A stretch of DNA of 40,223 nt, taken from positions 21,444 through 61,666 of the forward strand of contig NZ_KL370867.1 of the NCBI RefSeq assembly GCF_000702165.1, given 5' to 3'. The notes beneath the pieces are model-generated. The model was not told the origin of the DNA, did not search any database, and saw only the letters and a program-made list of their open reading frames with translations. The position numbers and the translations under genes are program-made. The DNA comes from Sharpea azabuensis DSM 18934. Lineage in GTDB: Bacteria; Bacillota_I; Bacilli_A; Erysipelotrichales; Coprobacillaceae. Positions within the stretch are counted from its first letter, which is position 1. Every line of letters starts with the position of its first letter. Positions 25,465 to 34,654 of this stretch are shown piece by piece.

Positions 25465-26662
25465 GGAAACGATACTCCTTCGCTAGTCCACCAAGAGAAG
25501 TTTCTTTATAAGCGGATGATAAATCATGACCCGTTTCTTTCATAACAGTAACGATTGTATCGAATGAAATCTTATTCTTACGCATATAACCCAATTCTTT
25601 TGCTAGCATTGCGGCATCCTGGGCACGCAAGGCACCATAGGCATTACGTTCGATGCATGGTATTTGTACATAGCCACCAATGGGATCACATGTTAAACCA
25701 AGATTGTGTTCAAGGCCCATTTCCGCAGCATAAGCAATCAAGTCATTATTGAGCTCATTAATCCAAGCCATAGCTGCTGCTCCCATTGCGCATGCTGTTC
25801 CAACTTCTGCCTGACAGCCACCATCAGCACCGGAAATTGTTGCATTATATTTCACGACATTGCCAAAAAGCCCACCAATAGCCAATGCTTTGATCAGATC
25901 TCTTTTTTTCATACCTAACTGCTTATAAGCAAAATAGAGAACAGCTGGAACAATTCCACTCGCCCCGCACGTTGGAGCTGTTACAATCATATGTCCATCC
26001 GCATTCTCCTCAGATACTGCGTACGCATAGCTTGAAAGAAACAGCCGATCTCTTTCCATCTGATGATGTGTATTGAGGGCCTGCTGATACATCAAATTGG
26101 CAACACGCTTAATCTTCAGTCTTCCTTGAATAATGCCTTTTGTGTGAAGCCCATTTTCAACACATGTAAACATATGATCGAGAACATCAAAAAGATAATC
26201 ATCAATATTCTCATCTTCATGACATTTCATATAGTCATAAAGTGAAATACCTTCTCTTGAACAATATCGGAGGATTTCCTCCATATTCTTTTCATGATAG
26301 ATTTCTTTCTTTTCTTTAGCAAGATCACCCTTGAAGAGAATCTCACCCCCACCAATGGAATATGCTTCAATCTCCGCTAATTTTTGACCTTTTTGATAAA
26401 CATGAACAATCATGCCATTAGGATGAAAGCTTAACGCTTCACTATGCCAGCCAAATTCTACCGGCTTTTCAAAAGTTTTTTCCATTATGGCATCCGTTAA
26501 ATGCCCTTTCCCAGTCAAGGCAAGTGAACCATACAAATCCACTTTATAATGATCTGCATCAGGATAAGCCTCTTTAATACATAATGCAATCTTCATTGGT
26601 CCCATCGTATGAGAAGAAGAAGGGCCAACGCCAATTTTATACAATTCTCTTAACGATTCCAT
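25454..26662 (-). CDS. sdaA: L-serine dehydratase, single-chain iron-sulfur type
   Basis: A 402-residue enzyme that deaminates L-serine to pyruvate and ammonia using a 4Fe-4S cluster. The beta domain opens with GVGPSSSHTMGPMKIA. The alpha domain has APTCGASG (C232), CDPIGG (C325) and CIERN (C336), the three probable cluster ligands. Both domains are in one chain, as in E. coli SdaA; Bacillus uses separate SdaAB and SdaAA subunits. It is a little shorter than E. coli SdaA. It lies 9 bases after holA and overlaps hemW. The enzyme class is oxygen-sensitive, which suits an anaerobe. Confidence 0.94.
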   Translation of the reverse strand: MESLRELYKIGVGPSSSHTMGPMKIALCIKEAYPDADHYKVDLYGSLALTGKGHLTDAIMEKTFEKPVEFGWHSEALSFHPNGMIVHVYQKGQKLAEIEAYSIGGGEILFKGDLAKEKKEIYHEKNMEEILRYCSREGISLYDYMKCHEDENIDDYLFDVLDHMFTCVENGLHTKGIIQGRLKIKRVANLMYQQALNTHHQMERDRLFLSSYAYAVSEENADGHMIVTAPTCGASGIVPAVLYFAYKQLGMKKRDLIKALAIGGLFGNVVKYNATISGADGGCQAEVGTACAMGAAAMAWINELNNDLIAYAAEMGLEHNLGLTCDPIGGYVQIPCIERNAYGALRAQDAAMLAKELGYMRKNKISFDTIVTVMKETGHDLSSAYKETSLGGLAKEYRFHED

Positions 26663-26671
26663 ATTTTTCTC

Positions 26672-27625
26672 CTAAATCTGCATAAGGAATAATTCTAATC
26701 CTCGCTGCTTATCAATCTTCCCCGTCTTTATATTGATATCCAGTTCCGACAATTCATAAAGCTTACGTTCTAGCTCATCAAGCTGAAAACTGCGTGCATT
26801 TTTACGAACCGGGAATAGAGCTCTTGGATTAATACCAATAATCTTAACAATCTCTTTATCCGTATATCCTTTGCGATCAAGCAGCTTGACCTGATAGAGC
26901 TGCCGAATACTGCTCGCAATAAGACCAATCAAGGCAATAGGTTCATGATTGGTAATCATTAAATCACGATAGATAGATGAAACACGCACAAGATCATGTG
27001 CCATAATCGCATTCGTTAAAGCAAAGACATTCTCTTCTAGAGGTGGCGCAACAAGTCGTTCAACATCATGAAGTGTAATATGCTTACTATAGAGACATAG
27101 TTTTTCAACCTGGTTGCTCGCTTCGTTTAAGCTTCCCCTTGTTCTTTCTAGCAACAAATCTAGCGCATCATCATCGATCACTGCTTGACGATGAATAATA
27201 GCTTGTCTGACTGTTTTATAAATCGTATGTTCATCAACCTGATTTAGTTCAATAAACTGTGCATGTTTACGAAGATTCTTCATGACTTTCTTGCGTTCAT
27301 CAAATTTCTCACCATTGTGGTAAATAATAAAAATGGTTGTGGGATTATCATGAGCAATATAGTCATTGAAAGCGGCAATATCTTCGTCAGAAACGTTTTT
27401 TTGTTTTTCTGTCGTTAAAAATGTCGGCTTTCGCAAAATCACCATCTTATATTCCGTAAGAAAAGGTGGTGTGATGGCATCCTGAAGAATGACATCCATG
27501 CTCGTTTCATCAGGATAATAGATTGAAAGATTCATATCTTGATCATTGATTTTGTACTGCTTCTTGAATTTCTCAAGACGTTGTTTTAAAAGCAGTTCCT
27601 CACTGCCATAGAGCACTATATTCAT
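26672..27625 (-). CDS. holA: DNA polymerase III subunit delta
   Basis: A 317-residue clamp-loader subunit that opens the sliding clamp. The N-terminal NIVLYGSEELLLKQRLEKFK and the KMVILRKPTFL segment match the family. A central region with the fold of an inactive AAA+ module and a C-terminal helical collar with IASSIRQLYQVKLL complete the layout. AAAGGATGA precedes the start. In many Bacillota it follows comEC; here comEC is 3.5 kb away on the same strand but in a separate unit, so this linkage has been broken by insertion of other genes. Confidence 0.92.
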   Translation of the reverse strand: MNIVLYGSEELLLKQRLEKFKKQYKINDQDMNLSIYYPDETSMDVILQDAITPPFLTEYKMVILRKPTFLTTEKQKNVSDEDIAAFNDYIAHDNPTTIFIIYHNGEKFDERKKVMKNLRKHAQFIELNQVDEHTIYKTVRQAIIHRQAVIDDDALDLLLERTRGSLNEASNQVEKLCLYSKHITLHDVERLVAPPLEENVFALTNAIMAHDLVRVSSIYRDLMITNHEPIALIGLIASSIRQLYQVKLLDRKGYTDKEIVKIIGINPRALFPVRKNARSFQLDELERKLYELSELDINIKTGKIDKQRGLELFLMQI

Positions 27626-27654
27626 AAGCTCATCCTTTCTTAAAACATATCATT

Positions 27655-28242
27655 TTATTCAATGATATTTAAAACTGAATACTGATGATTCTTATATTCC
27701 ATATAAACTGCGCAGGCATTGCCTAAAAAGCGAAAATCAGGAAACTCTTTTTGTAATTGTTCTTCACATAAATGATGCGTTAAAGCCGTTAGTGAGAGTC
27801 CATGCCCACCAATTGCAATCGTTCTATCTTCATCGGACACAACTTCTTGCAAGAAATCAAGGTGACGTTCAACAACATCAGCAAGCTTTTCTCCATGAAA
27901 CTTACGATAATCACAGCTAGTTTCAATATTACGGAAATCTTCCTTGACCATTTTTCCCTTAAGAGCATTTGGCTGTCCTTCAAAATAGCCAAAATTCAAT
28001 TCCTTTAAACGGCGATCCCTCTTTATTGTCATAAAAGGATTATTAAGCGCAATCTCCAATGTATCATAGGCACGTTCACTCGTTGATGAATAGGCTTCAT
28101 CAATGGCAATATCTTTAATTTTCTGTGCAAGAGCTTTCGCCTGACTCATTCCTATTTCTGAAAGGGGTGAGTCACACCAGCCCTGGGTAAGATCAAGCTC
28201 GTTAAAATATGTTTTTCCATGTCTGATCAATAATAGTTTCAT
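27655..28242 (-). CDS. Histidine phosphatase (phosphoglycerate mutase-like)
   Basis: A 195-residue member of the histidine phosphatase superfamily. The RHGKTYFNE motif gives the phosphorylated H8; the partner arginine is in STSERAYDT, and GGHGLSL holds the second histidine. The chain is shorter than a classic phosphoglycerate mutase, so it may be a phosphatase rather than the glycolytic mutase. It heads the holA-sdaA-hemW transcript with a clear promoter and GGAGG site. The substrate cannot be read from sequence. Confidence 0.88.
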   Translation of the reverse strand: MKLLLIRHGKTYFNELDLTQGWCDSPLSEIGMSQAKALAQKIKDIAIDEAYSSTSERAYDTLEIALNNPFMTIKRDRRLKELNFGYFEGQPNALKGKMVKEDFRNIETSCDYRKFHGEKLADVVERHLDFLQEVVSDEDRTIAIGGHGLSLTALTHHLCEEQLQKEFPDFRFLGNACAVYMEYKNHQYSVLNIIE

Positions 28243-28261
28243 ACAGTTCCTCCAATGTATT

Positions 28262-28290
28262 TATATTAGAAAAAAATGTCATAGATTGCA
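28262..28290 (-). promoter_or_regulatory. Promoter of the gpm-like-holA-sdaA-hemW operon
   Basis: Read on the minus strand: TTGCAA (28285-28290), a 17-base spacer, then TAATAT (28262-28267), lying just downstream of the bglA terminator. Confidence 0.75.
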
Positions 28291-28303
28291 AGATAGCCGC
28301 AAA

Positions 28304-28325
28304 GAAAAACACCCCAAAAAGGGGT
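28304..28325 (-). terminator. Intrinsic terminator of the 6-phospho-beta-glucosidase gene
   Basis: Read on the minus strand: CACCCC pairs with GGGGTG around a TTTTT loop, followed by five T. It begins 7 bases after the gene. Confidence 0.9.
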
Positions 28326-28331
28326 GCTTGA

Positions 28332-29804
<1,473 letters not shown>

Positions 29805-29819
29805 TTATTCCTACAAATC

Positions 29820-29825
29820 ATTATA
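29820..29825 (-). promoter_or_regulatory. -10 element of the 6-phospho-beta-glucosidase promoter
   Basis: TATAAT read on the minus strand, 31 bases before the start codon; a GGAGG site lies between. At 17 bases upstream the -35 is a weak TTTTAT inside the cre box. Confidence 0.6.
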
Positions 29826-29842
29826 TAGTAAAGCGGAAATAA

Positions 29843-29856
29843 ATAAAACGCTTTCA
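29843..29856 (-). promoter_or_regulatory. cre box (catabolite control, CcpA)
   Basis: Read on the minus strand: TGAAAGCGTTTTAT, one mismatch to the TGWAARCGYTWNCW consensus. It overlaps the -35 region of the bglA promoter, a repressing position. This implies glucose repression through a CcpA homologue, which is not in the window. Confidence 0.75.
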
Positions 29857-30005
29857 TATAAGAAATTCTATTTTCCATGAGGCATACTCTACCACCATCT
29901 CATATATAAGCGCTCCCATTTTGTGAACCTCTTGACACATACATTAGGCTATGTTAGCTTATACAAAGTCATTTATGCCAATAATTGGATTGGCGACCCA
30001 CAAGC

Positions 30006-30058
30006 GACCGGAATCGCGATCAATGACATTCAAAACAAGGAGGTTCCGGTCTTTTTTT
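30006..30058 (+). terminator. Attenuator terminator in the ygjV leader
   Basis: GACCGGAA (30006-30013) and TTCCGGTC (30044-30051) form a perfect 8-bp stem with a 30-base loop, followed by seven T (30052-30058), all upstream of the start codon. It would end transcription before the gene unless the upstream fold prevents it. Confidence 0.7.
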
Positions 30059-30069
30059 ATACCGCAACA

Positions 30070-30084
30070 CTCCTAAAAAAGGAG
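30070..30084 (+). other. Hairpin sequestering the ygjV ribosome binding site
   Basis: CTCCT (30070-30074) pairs with AGGAG (30080-30084), the Shine-Dalgarno sequence of the gene at 30091, around an A5 loop. CTCCT can alternatively pair with AGGAG at 30038-30042 next to the terminator arm, which would free the binding site. Confidence 0.55.
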
Positions 30085-30090
30085 ATTTTT

Positions 30091-30609
30091 ATGAATATTA
30101 TTGTATTAGCGAATATCATATCACTTATTGGCGCAATCATTATGGTACTGATTGGCTTTGTAAAGGATAATAAGAAAGTTCTTGCAGGCCAGTGCGTTCA
30201 GTTTACCTTAATGGGTGTTGCCAACTTTATTCTAGGCGCAATCACCGGCTCTATTTCCAATGTCTTAAGTATTATCAGAAATGTCTATTCTATCAACAGA
30301 CCCATGAGTTTAGCTGTCAAAACTGCTCTTTCTGGACTACAGATTGGCTTATCGCTCTATGCCGGAATTGATGGACTTATTGGCTGGCTCCCAATTATCT
30401 CTAATACCATCTTTACATTTACATGTGACAGCAAGGACCAGGCATTCTTTAAATTTTCTGTCATTATTACAGGGGCAATGTGGATCTTCTATGATTTCTA
30501 TTACATGAACTTCACAAGTGCCACTTTCGATATTCTTGGCGTCATCACCAATGCTGCTACCTTAGCATTGATTCAACGAGGAAGAAAAGCAACACCGACT
30601 CTTTCCTAA
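30091..30609 (+). CDS. YgjV-like inner membrane protein, copy 1
   Basis: A 172-residue protein with about five or six hydrophobic segments, matching the Imp-YgjV family of unknown function; the IGWLPIISNTIFTF segment near 110 is characteristic. The frame is open to 29923, but the upstream part lies in the structured leader. ATG 30091 follows AGGAGA at 30080-30085, so it is the start. About half of its aligned residues match the next gene, so the pair arose by duplication. The leader with attenuator and buried binding site implies expression tied to an unknown signal. Transport or sensing of a small molecule is possible but unproven. Confidence 0.85.
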   Translation: MNIIVLANIISLIGAIIMVLIGFVKDNKKVLAGQCVQFTLMGVANFILGAITGSISNVLSIIRNVYSINRPMSLAVKTALSGLQIGLSLYAGIDGLIGWLPIISNTIFTFTCDSKDQAFFKFSVIITGAMWIFYDFYYMNFTSATFDILGVITNAATLALIQRGRKATPTLS

Positions 30610-30630
30610 CGCGTCTTGGCGCTTTTTTCT

Positions 30631-30658
30631 TTTACGCTAAAATCCTTTATGTTAGAAT
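30631..30658 (+). promoter_or_regulatory. Promoter of the second ygjV-like gene
   Basis: TTTACG (30631-30636), a 16-base spacer, then TAGAAT (30653-30658). It gives the second copy an unstructured short leader, unlike copy 1. A weak GC-rich inverted repeat with T6 at 30610-30628 may end the first transcript. Confidence 0.55.
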
Positions 30659-30679
30659 AAGGATATCGCAGAGGAGATT

Positions 30680-31177
30680 ATGAATATAACTTTTATTGCC
30701 AATATGATTTCTTTGCTTGGGGCAATTGTTATGGTTGGTATTGGCTTAATCAAAGAAAATAAACATGTCTTAGAAGTGCAATGCTTACAATTCACTTTAA
30801 TGGGTATTGCCAACTTCATGCTTAAGGCAACATCGGGCGGGATTTCCAATATCGTTGGTATTTTAAGAAATCTATATTCGCTTAAGAAGCCCATGGAAAC
30901 ACCTGTGAAAATTGGCTTTATTGTTTTACAAGTTGCCATTAGTCTTCTTGCCGGAATGAATGGTCTTATTGGTTGGCTTCCTATTATCGCAACTGTTATT
31001 TTCACAATCTTTGTTGACACGAAAAATCCCTATGTCATGAAAGGTGTGATTGTCTTTACAGTTGGATTGTGGTTTATCTATGATATGCATTTTCATAACT
31101 ACACTGCCTCACTATTTGATATCATGACAATTGTTTCTAATACTTTTACAGCCATCAAAATGTACTTCTCTCGCTAG
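30680..31177 (+). CDS. YgjV-like inner membrane protein, copy 2
   Basis: A 165-residue paralogue of the preceding gene: both open with MNI, carry an LGAI or IGAI stretch, VQFTLMG or LQFTLMG, a GGISN or GSISN segment and GLIGWLPII, and have the same hydrophobic profile. Function unknown. It has GAGGAG nine bases before the ATG and its own promoter, and so can be expressed when copy 1 is attenuated. It is convergent with comEC; the two stop regions nearly meet, and the terminator of this gene covers the last codons of comEC. Confidence 0.85.
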   Translation: MNITFIANMISLLGAIVMVGIGLIKENKHVLEVQCLQFTLMGIANFMLKATSGGISNIVGILRNLYSLKKPMETPVKIGFIVLQVAISLLAGMNGLIGWLPIIATVIFTIFVDTKNPYVMKGVIVFTVGLWFIYDMHFHNYTASLFDIMTIVSNTFTAIKMYFSR

Positions 31178-31195
31178 CAAGCTGCTAGCTTTTTT
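31173..31195 (+). terminator. Intrinsic terminator of the second ygjV-like gene
   Basis: GCTAGC (31173-31178) pairs with GCTAGC (31184-31189) around a five-base loop, followed by six T. It overlaps the end of the gene. Confidence 0.88.
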
Positions 31196-33176
31196 CATTA
31201 AGAATATAATACTCTTTGAACATATGCCGGATTGTAAAAGAACCATCCTGATCAGTACGCAATATCGTACTTCCCATGTTTTTCATACGCTTAATGACAA
31301 TTTGACTTGGATGGCCATAACGATTCTTTTTACCAACACCAATCATCGCCACCTTAGGTTTAAGCATCGTTATAAATTCCACGCTTGATGAAGTCTTAGA
31401 CCCATGATGACCAACCTTCAAAATATCAACATCCAGAGAGCCATATTTATTCATCAATGCTTCTTCACCTTCAATACCTAAATCACCAGTAAAGAGATAT
31501 TTCACATCATCAATTGTTAAATAGATAATATTAGAATTGTCATTAATATCACTAAAGACATGATCCGTTGTAAGACTTTCAATAGTAACATTCCCCTTCT
31601 GCATCTTTTTAAATGGCTTATCAATCACCTTCCTGACATCAAAATGGCTTTTTAAAGAATCAAGGGCACCACTATGATCATAATCATAATGCGAAATAAA
31701 TACAGCATCAATCCGGCTTATTCCAATCGACTTCAAATAAGGAATAATCTTATTTGTCGCTAGATCATACTTCACATTCCCACCAGTATCGATAAGGTAA
31801 TTTCCTTGATCAAAAGGCAAACGCACAAGCGTACAGTCACCTTGACCAACGTCAATCATTGTCACATCGGTATAAATCTTATAGCGGGAAAAAATCGTAA
31901 AAGAAATCATCAAGGCAACAAGAAGACAGACAGGCTTTCTTATTGATTGTTGTCTTTCTTTTTGGATGATGCAGGCAAATATACAATAATAAAATAGGCC
32001 TATAAAAAACAGAGTTGGCTTTGAAAGAACAATAAAAGAAGACAGGGCCTGAGTGAAATCAAGCATGGACACAAACAATCCAATTAATAAATTCAATAGA
32101 TATTCTAAAGGCAGAAAAAGAGAAAAAACAAAGAGAGTATAGAAAACTATAATAAAAGGCTCAAGAGCACTGCTTAAAAAGAAAGAAAAGATGTTCAACG
32201 AGGCATTCATACATAAAACAATCGGCAGTGATGATAAATAGACTATTATTGACTGCCCTTTAATATGTTTTGTAAGAATAACCATAAAATAGATAAAATA
32301 AGAGAAAACAAAGGATATATTGTAGATGACATAGGGATTATAGAGGACATGGGCAATAATGAGTATTGAGAGAAGATCTAAATCATTAAGCCGTTTATGC
32401 AAAAGACTTTTACCAATCAGCATCAGATAAGCTCTTTGTAAGGAAATATTAAATGGAATTGAGAAAACATAAAAGCCCATAACTCCTTTAGACAAATAAT
32501 CAGCATGATGCTTCTTAAGAAAAAGGGAAAAGATTTTAAAAAGAATATTATATAAGATTGTAATATGCATACCGCTCAAGGCAAAAAGATGAACTATTGA
32601 AAGTGATGTCATAACTTGATAGTCACTTTTGATAGCCTCATCTTTCATTCCAAGCAAAAACATATTCTGATAAGAACGGATCTGTTTATTGCTGGAAAAA
32701 TGCTGAACGAAAACATTTGCTAAAGAAAAATGAGGTCTTCTTTCAATAACCTTAACCATTTTCATTTTAGTGATAATATGATGTGACTTTAAATACATCT
32801 CTTCATCAAAATCACCATCATCCTTTTTCCTGTTAATTTCCACAGGTGTGACTTTAAGAATGAGTTCATCCTGATAATGAAATTTCTGCTTCGTCAGCAC
32901 CTTGATTTTACCTTGCTTTGTCTTAAGAATAAGTGATGCGTCATTCATGTCGACAACCCGGCCATGGATAATCGATGAGAACTGATAGGCTTGATAAGGA
33001 CGAATAAAAAGTGGTGTTAAACATAACACCACAGCAATCACAAAAATAAGCTTTCTCTTCAAGAGAAAGATGCAATAGAGAACAAGCGGGATGAGAAAAA
33101 CAAGGTGGACAAGACGCACTGCTACAACCAGCAAGACAAGAATGGCATAATAAATCAAATGATAAGCTACAGGCAT
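31185..33176 (-). CDS. comEC: ComEC/Rec2-family DNA uptake channel
   Basis: A 663-residue competence protein that carries single-stranded DNA across the membrane. A soluble OB-like domain (about 55-150) follows two N-terminal membrane segments. The competence domain has LFALSGMHITILYN near 195 and several membrane helices. The C-terminal metallo-beta-lactamase domain carries MIDVGQGDCTLVRLP and the metal ligands HYDYDHSGAL, with LFTGDLG and LKVGHHGS later. It is shorter than Bacillus ComEC but no domain is missing. It overlaps comEA by 10 bases, indicating coupling. No pilus or ComK-type genes are in the window, so competence itself is not shown. Confidence 0.93.
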   Translation of the reverse strand: MPVAYHLIYYAILVLLVVAVRLVHLVFLIPLVLYCIFLLKRKLIFVIAVVLCLTPLFIRPYQAYQFSSIIHGRVVDMNDASLILKTKQGKIKVLTKQKFHYQDELILKVTPVEINRKKDDGDFDEEMYLKSHHIITKMKMVKVIERRPHFSLANVFVQHFSSNKQIRSYQNMFLLGMKDEAIKSDYQVMTSLSIVHLFALSGMHITILYNILFKIFSLFLKKHHADYLSKGVMGFYVFSIPFNISLQRAYLMLIGKSLLHKRLNDLDLLSILIIAHVLYNPYVIYNISFVFSYFIYFMVILTKHIKGQSIIVYLSSLPIVLCMNASLNIFSFFLSSALEPFIIVFYTLFVFSLFLPLEYLLNLLIGLFVSMLDFTQALSSFIVLSKPTLFFIGLFYYCIFACIIQKERQQSIRKPVCLLVALMISFTIFSRYKIYTDVTMIDVGQGDCTLVRLPFDQGNYLIDTGGNVKYDLATNKIIPYLKSIGISRIDAVFISHYDYDHSGALDSLKSHFDVRKVIDKPFKKMQKGNVTIESLTTDHVFSDINDNSNIIYLTIDDVKYLFTGDLGIEGEEALMNKYGSLDVDILKVGHHGSKTSSSVEFITMLKPKVAMIGVGKKNRYGHPSQIVIKRMKNMGSTILRTDQDGSFTIRHMFKEYYILNEKS

Positions 33177-33637
33177 AATTGATCACGATAGGCTAAATAG
33201 CGTTTTTCGCCTATTCCTTCCACATTCATAATATCTTCAAGACAGGTATAAACATGTGATTTGCGATAGTCAACAATCTTCTCAGCTGTCTTTTTGCCTA
33301 TTCCTTTTAATGTCATGAAGTCTTCAACAGTACCTTTATTCAAGCTGATAACATTACTTCTTTTAAGGGGGAGATAGTAACGTGCTTCTGGCTTAAGCGT
33401 CCGTTCGAGATCAAGGGCTGCTAATGAAGCATTGTCTTTGATGCCAACCTGTTCAACAAGTTCTTTCATTCGCATTCCTTCTTTTATCTTCACCTCCCCA
33501 TTTTTCTTAAATGCCCCTTCCAATGTAACATAGAGTGCAGTTTCTTGTTTTTTTTTGATAACCTGAGGTTTTGAAAAACTATATATTGTTGAGACGATAG
33601 CTAGAAAGAGGAAACCAAAAATCTTCCATTTATGCAT
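33167..33637 (-). CDS. comEA: ComEA-family DNA receptor
   Basis: A 156-residue membrane-anchored DNA-binding protein. One N-terminal hydrophobic anchor (about 5-22) leads to an SLBB-like region (about 35-90) and a C-terminal pair of helix-hairpin-helix motifs (LKGIGKKTAEKI and VEGIGEKRY). It sits directly before comEC. The ATG has no visible Shine-Dalgarno, and the 12-base gap to ruvB is filled by the ruvB terminator and its T run, so expression must be low, leaderless or by read-through. Confidence 0.92.
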   Translation of the reverse strand: MHKWKIFGFLFLAIVSTIYSFSKPQVIKKKQETALYVTLEGAFKKNGEVKIKEGMRMKELVEQVGIKDNASLAALDLERTLKPEARYYLPLKRSNVISLNKGTVEDFMTLKGIGKKTAEKIVDYRKSHVYTCLEDIMNVEGIGEKRYLAYRDQLCL

Positions 33638-33660
33638 AAAAAAAGAGAGTTAGAACTCCC
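33638..33660 (-). terminator. Intrinsic terminator of ruvAB
   Basis: Read on the minus strand: GGGAGT pairs with ACTCTC (one G-U pair) around TCTA, followed by seven T running into the comEA start codon. The stem overlaps the last codons of ruvB. Confidence 0.75.
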
Positions 33661-34642
33661 TTTCAAGATGGAAATGGCGATAGGCAAGATCAGTTGCTAC
33701 ACGCCCTTTCGCTGTTCGTCTGATTAAGCCTTTCTGTAATAAATAAGGTTCACAGACATCTTCTAACGTATTAGGTTCCTCTCCAATACTAGCTGCTAAA
33801 GCATTCAGCCCTACCGGTCCACCTCGATAGCGCTCAATAATACCAAGTAAATATTTATGGTCAACATGATCTAATCCTAAATCATCAACCTTCAAGTTAT
33901 CCAATGCTTCTTTCGTTCTCTCTAAGGAAATCACCTTTTCCCCATAGAACATTGAGAAATCTCGCACACGTCTAAATAGCCTATTGGCGATACGTGGTGT
34001 CCCACGACTTCTTTTCGCAAGTTCATTTCTTGCATCATCAGCAATATCCATACCATAGACCTTGGATGTACGACTGATGATTTCTTCTAGTTCATCATCC
34101 TTATAATAATCAAGCTTACCAACAATGCCAAAACGGTCTCTTAAAGGCGCTGAGATATCACCCATTCTTGTCGTAGCACCGACTAAGGTAAACGGTGGTA
34201 AATCAATACGAATAGATCTCGCCGACTGATCCTTACCGATAATGACATCAACACAATAATCTTCCATAGCTGGATAAAGCACTTCTTCGACAACCTTATT
34301 CAAGCGATGTATTTCATCAATAAAAAGCACATCACCAGGTTCAAGAGATGTTAGAATAGCCACCAAATCACCAGTCTTATCGATTGAAGGACCGGAAGTG
34401 ACGCGAATATGTGTTCCCATCTCGTTGGCGATGATCATGCTCATTGTTGTCTTTCCTAAACCCGGTGGGCCATAAAGCAAGACATGATCAAGTGACTCAT
34501 CACGCATCTTAGCTGCTGTTACAAAGACTTTAAGATTCTTCTTTAAATCCTCCTGACCAATATACTGTTCAAAGGAATGTGGCCTTAGCTGGCTTTCTTC
34601 ATCTTCATCATGTTCTTCAACATCTAATAAATCACGATCCAT
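33650..34642 (-). CDS. ruvB: Holliday junction branch migration ATPase RuvB
   Basis: A 330-residue AAA+ motor that drives branch migration with RuvA. Walker A is [10 protein letters not shown] (57-66), Walker B FIDEIHR (107-113), and the sensor region [18 protein letters not shown] is near 165-182. The C-terminal winged helix includes [11 protein letters not shown]. Twelve bases after ruvA, with AGGAGG upstream. No ruvC is expected in Bacillota, which use RecU; none is present. Confidence 0.98.
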   Translation of the reverse strand: MDRDLLDVEEHDEDEESQLRPHSFEQYIGQEDLKKNLKVFVTAAKMRDESLDHVLLYGPPGLGKTTMSMIIANEMGTHIRVTSGPSIDKTGDLVAILTSLEPGDVLFIDEIHRLNKVVEEVLYPAMEDYCVDVIIGKDQSARSIRIDLPPFTLVGATTRMGDISAPLRDRFGIVGKLDYYKDDELEEIISRTSKVYGMDIADDARNELAKRSRGTPRIANRLFRRVRDFSMFYGEKVISLERTKEALDNLKVDDLGLDHVDHKYLLGIIERYRGGPVGLNALAASIGEEPNTLEDVCEPYLLQKGLIRRTAKGRVATDLAYRHFHLEREF

Positions 34643-34654
34643 GAGACTCCTCCT

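Larger units (their letters stand above)
29932..30090 (+). ncRNA. Riboswitch-like structured leader of the first ygjV-like gene
   Basis: A TTGACA (29932-29937) marks a promoter whose -10 is poor. The RNA then offers a three-way junction: P1 GTCATT (29968-29973) with AATGAC (30022-30027), P2 GCCAAT with ATTGGC (29977-29982, 29989-29994), and P3 GCGA with TCGC (30004-30007, 30014-30017). The P3 arm and loop overlap the 5' arm of the terminator GACCGGAA/TTCCGGTC (30006-30013, 30044-30051), so the two folds exclude each other. A third hairpin (30070-30084) covers the ribosome binding site. I do not recognise the class. Confidence 0.6.

Noticed and set aside
29965-30060. T-box or purine riboswitch as identity of the ygjV leader
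   Set aside because: No T-box antiterminator sequence (GGTGGNACCGCG type) and none of the conserved purine junction bases are present.
29923-30090. Upstream extension of the first YgjV-like protein by 56 residues
   Set aside because: The extension covers the promoter and the structured leader; the family N-terminus and a ribosome binding site are at 30091.
30610-30628. Terminator after the first ygjV-like gene
   Set aside because: Only a 3-bp GC stem before the T run; too weak to list as a feature, though it may contribute.
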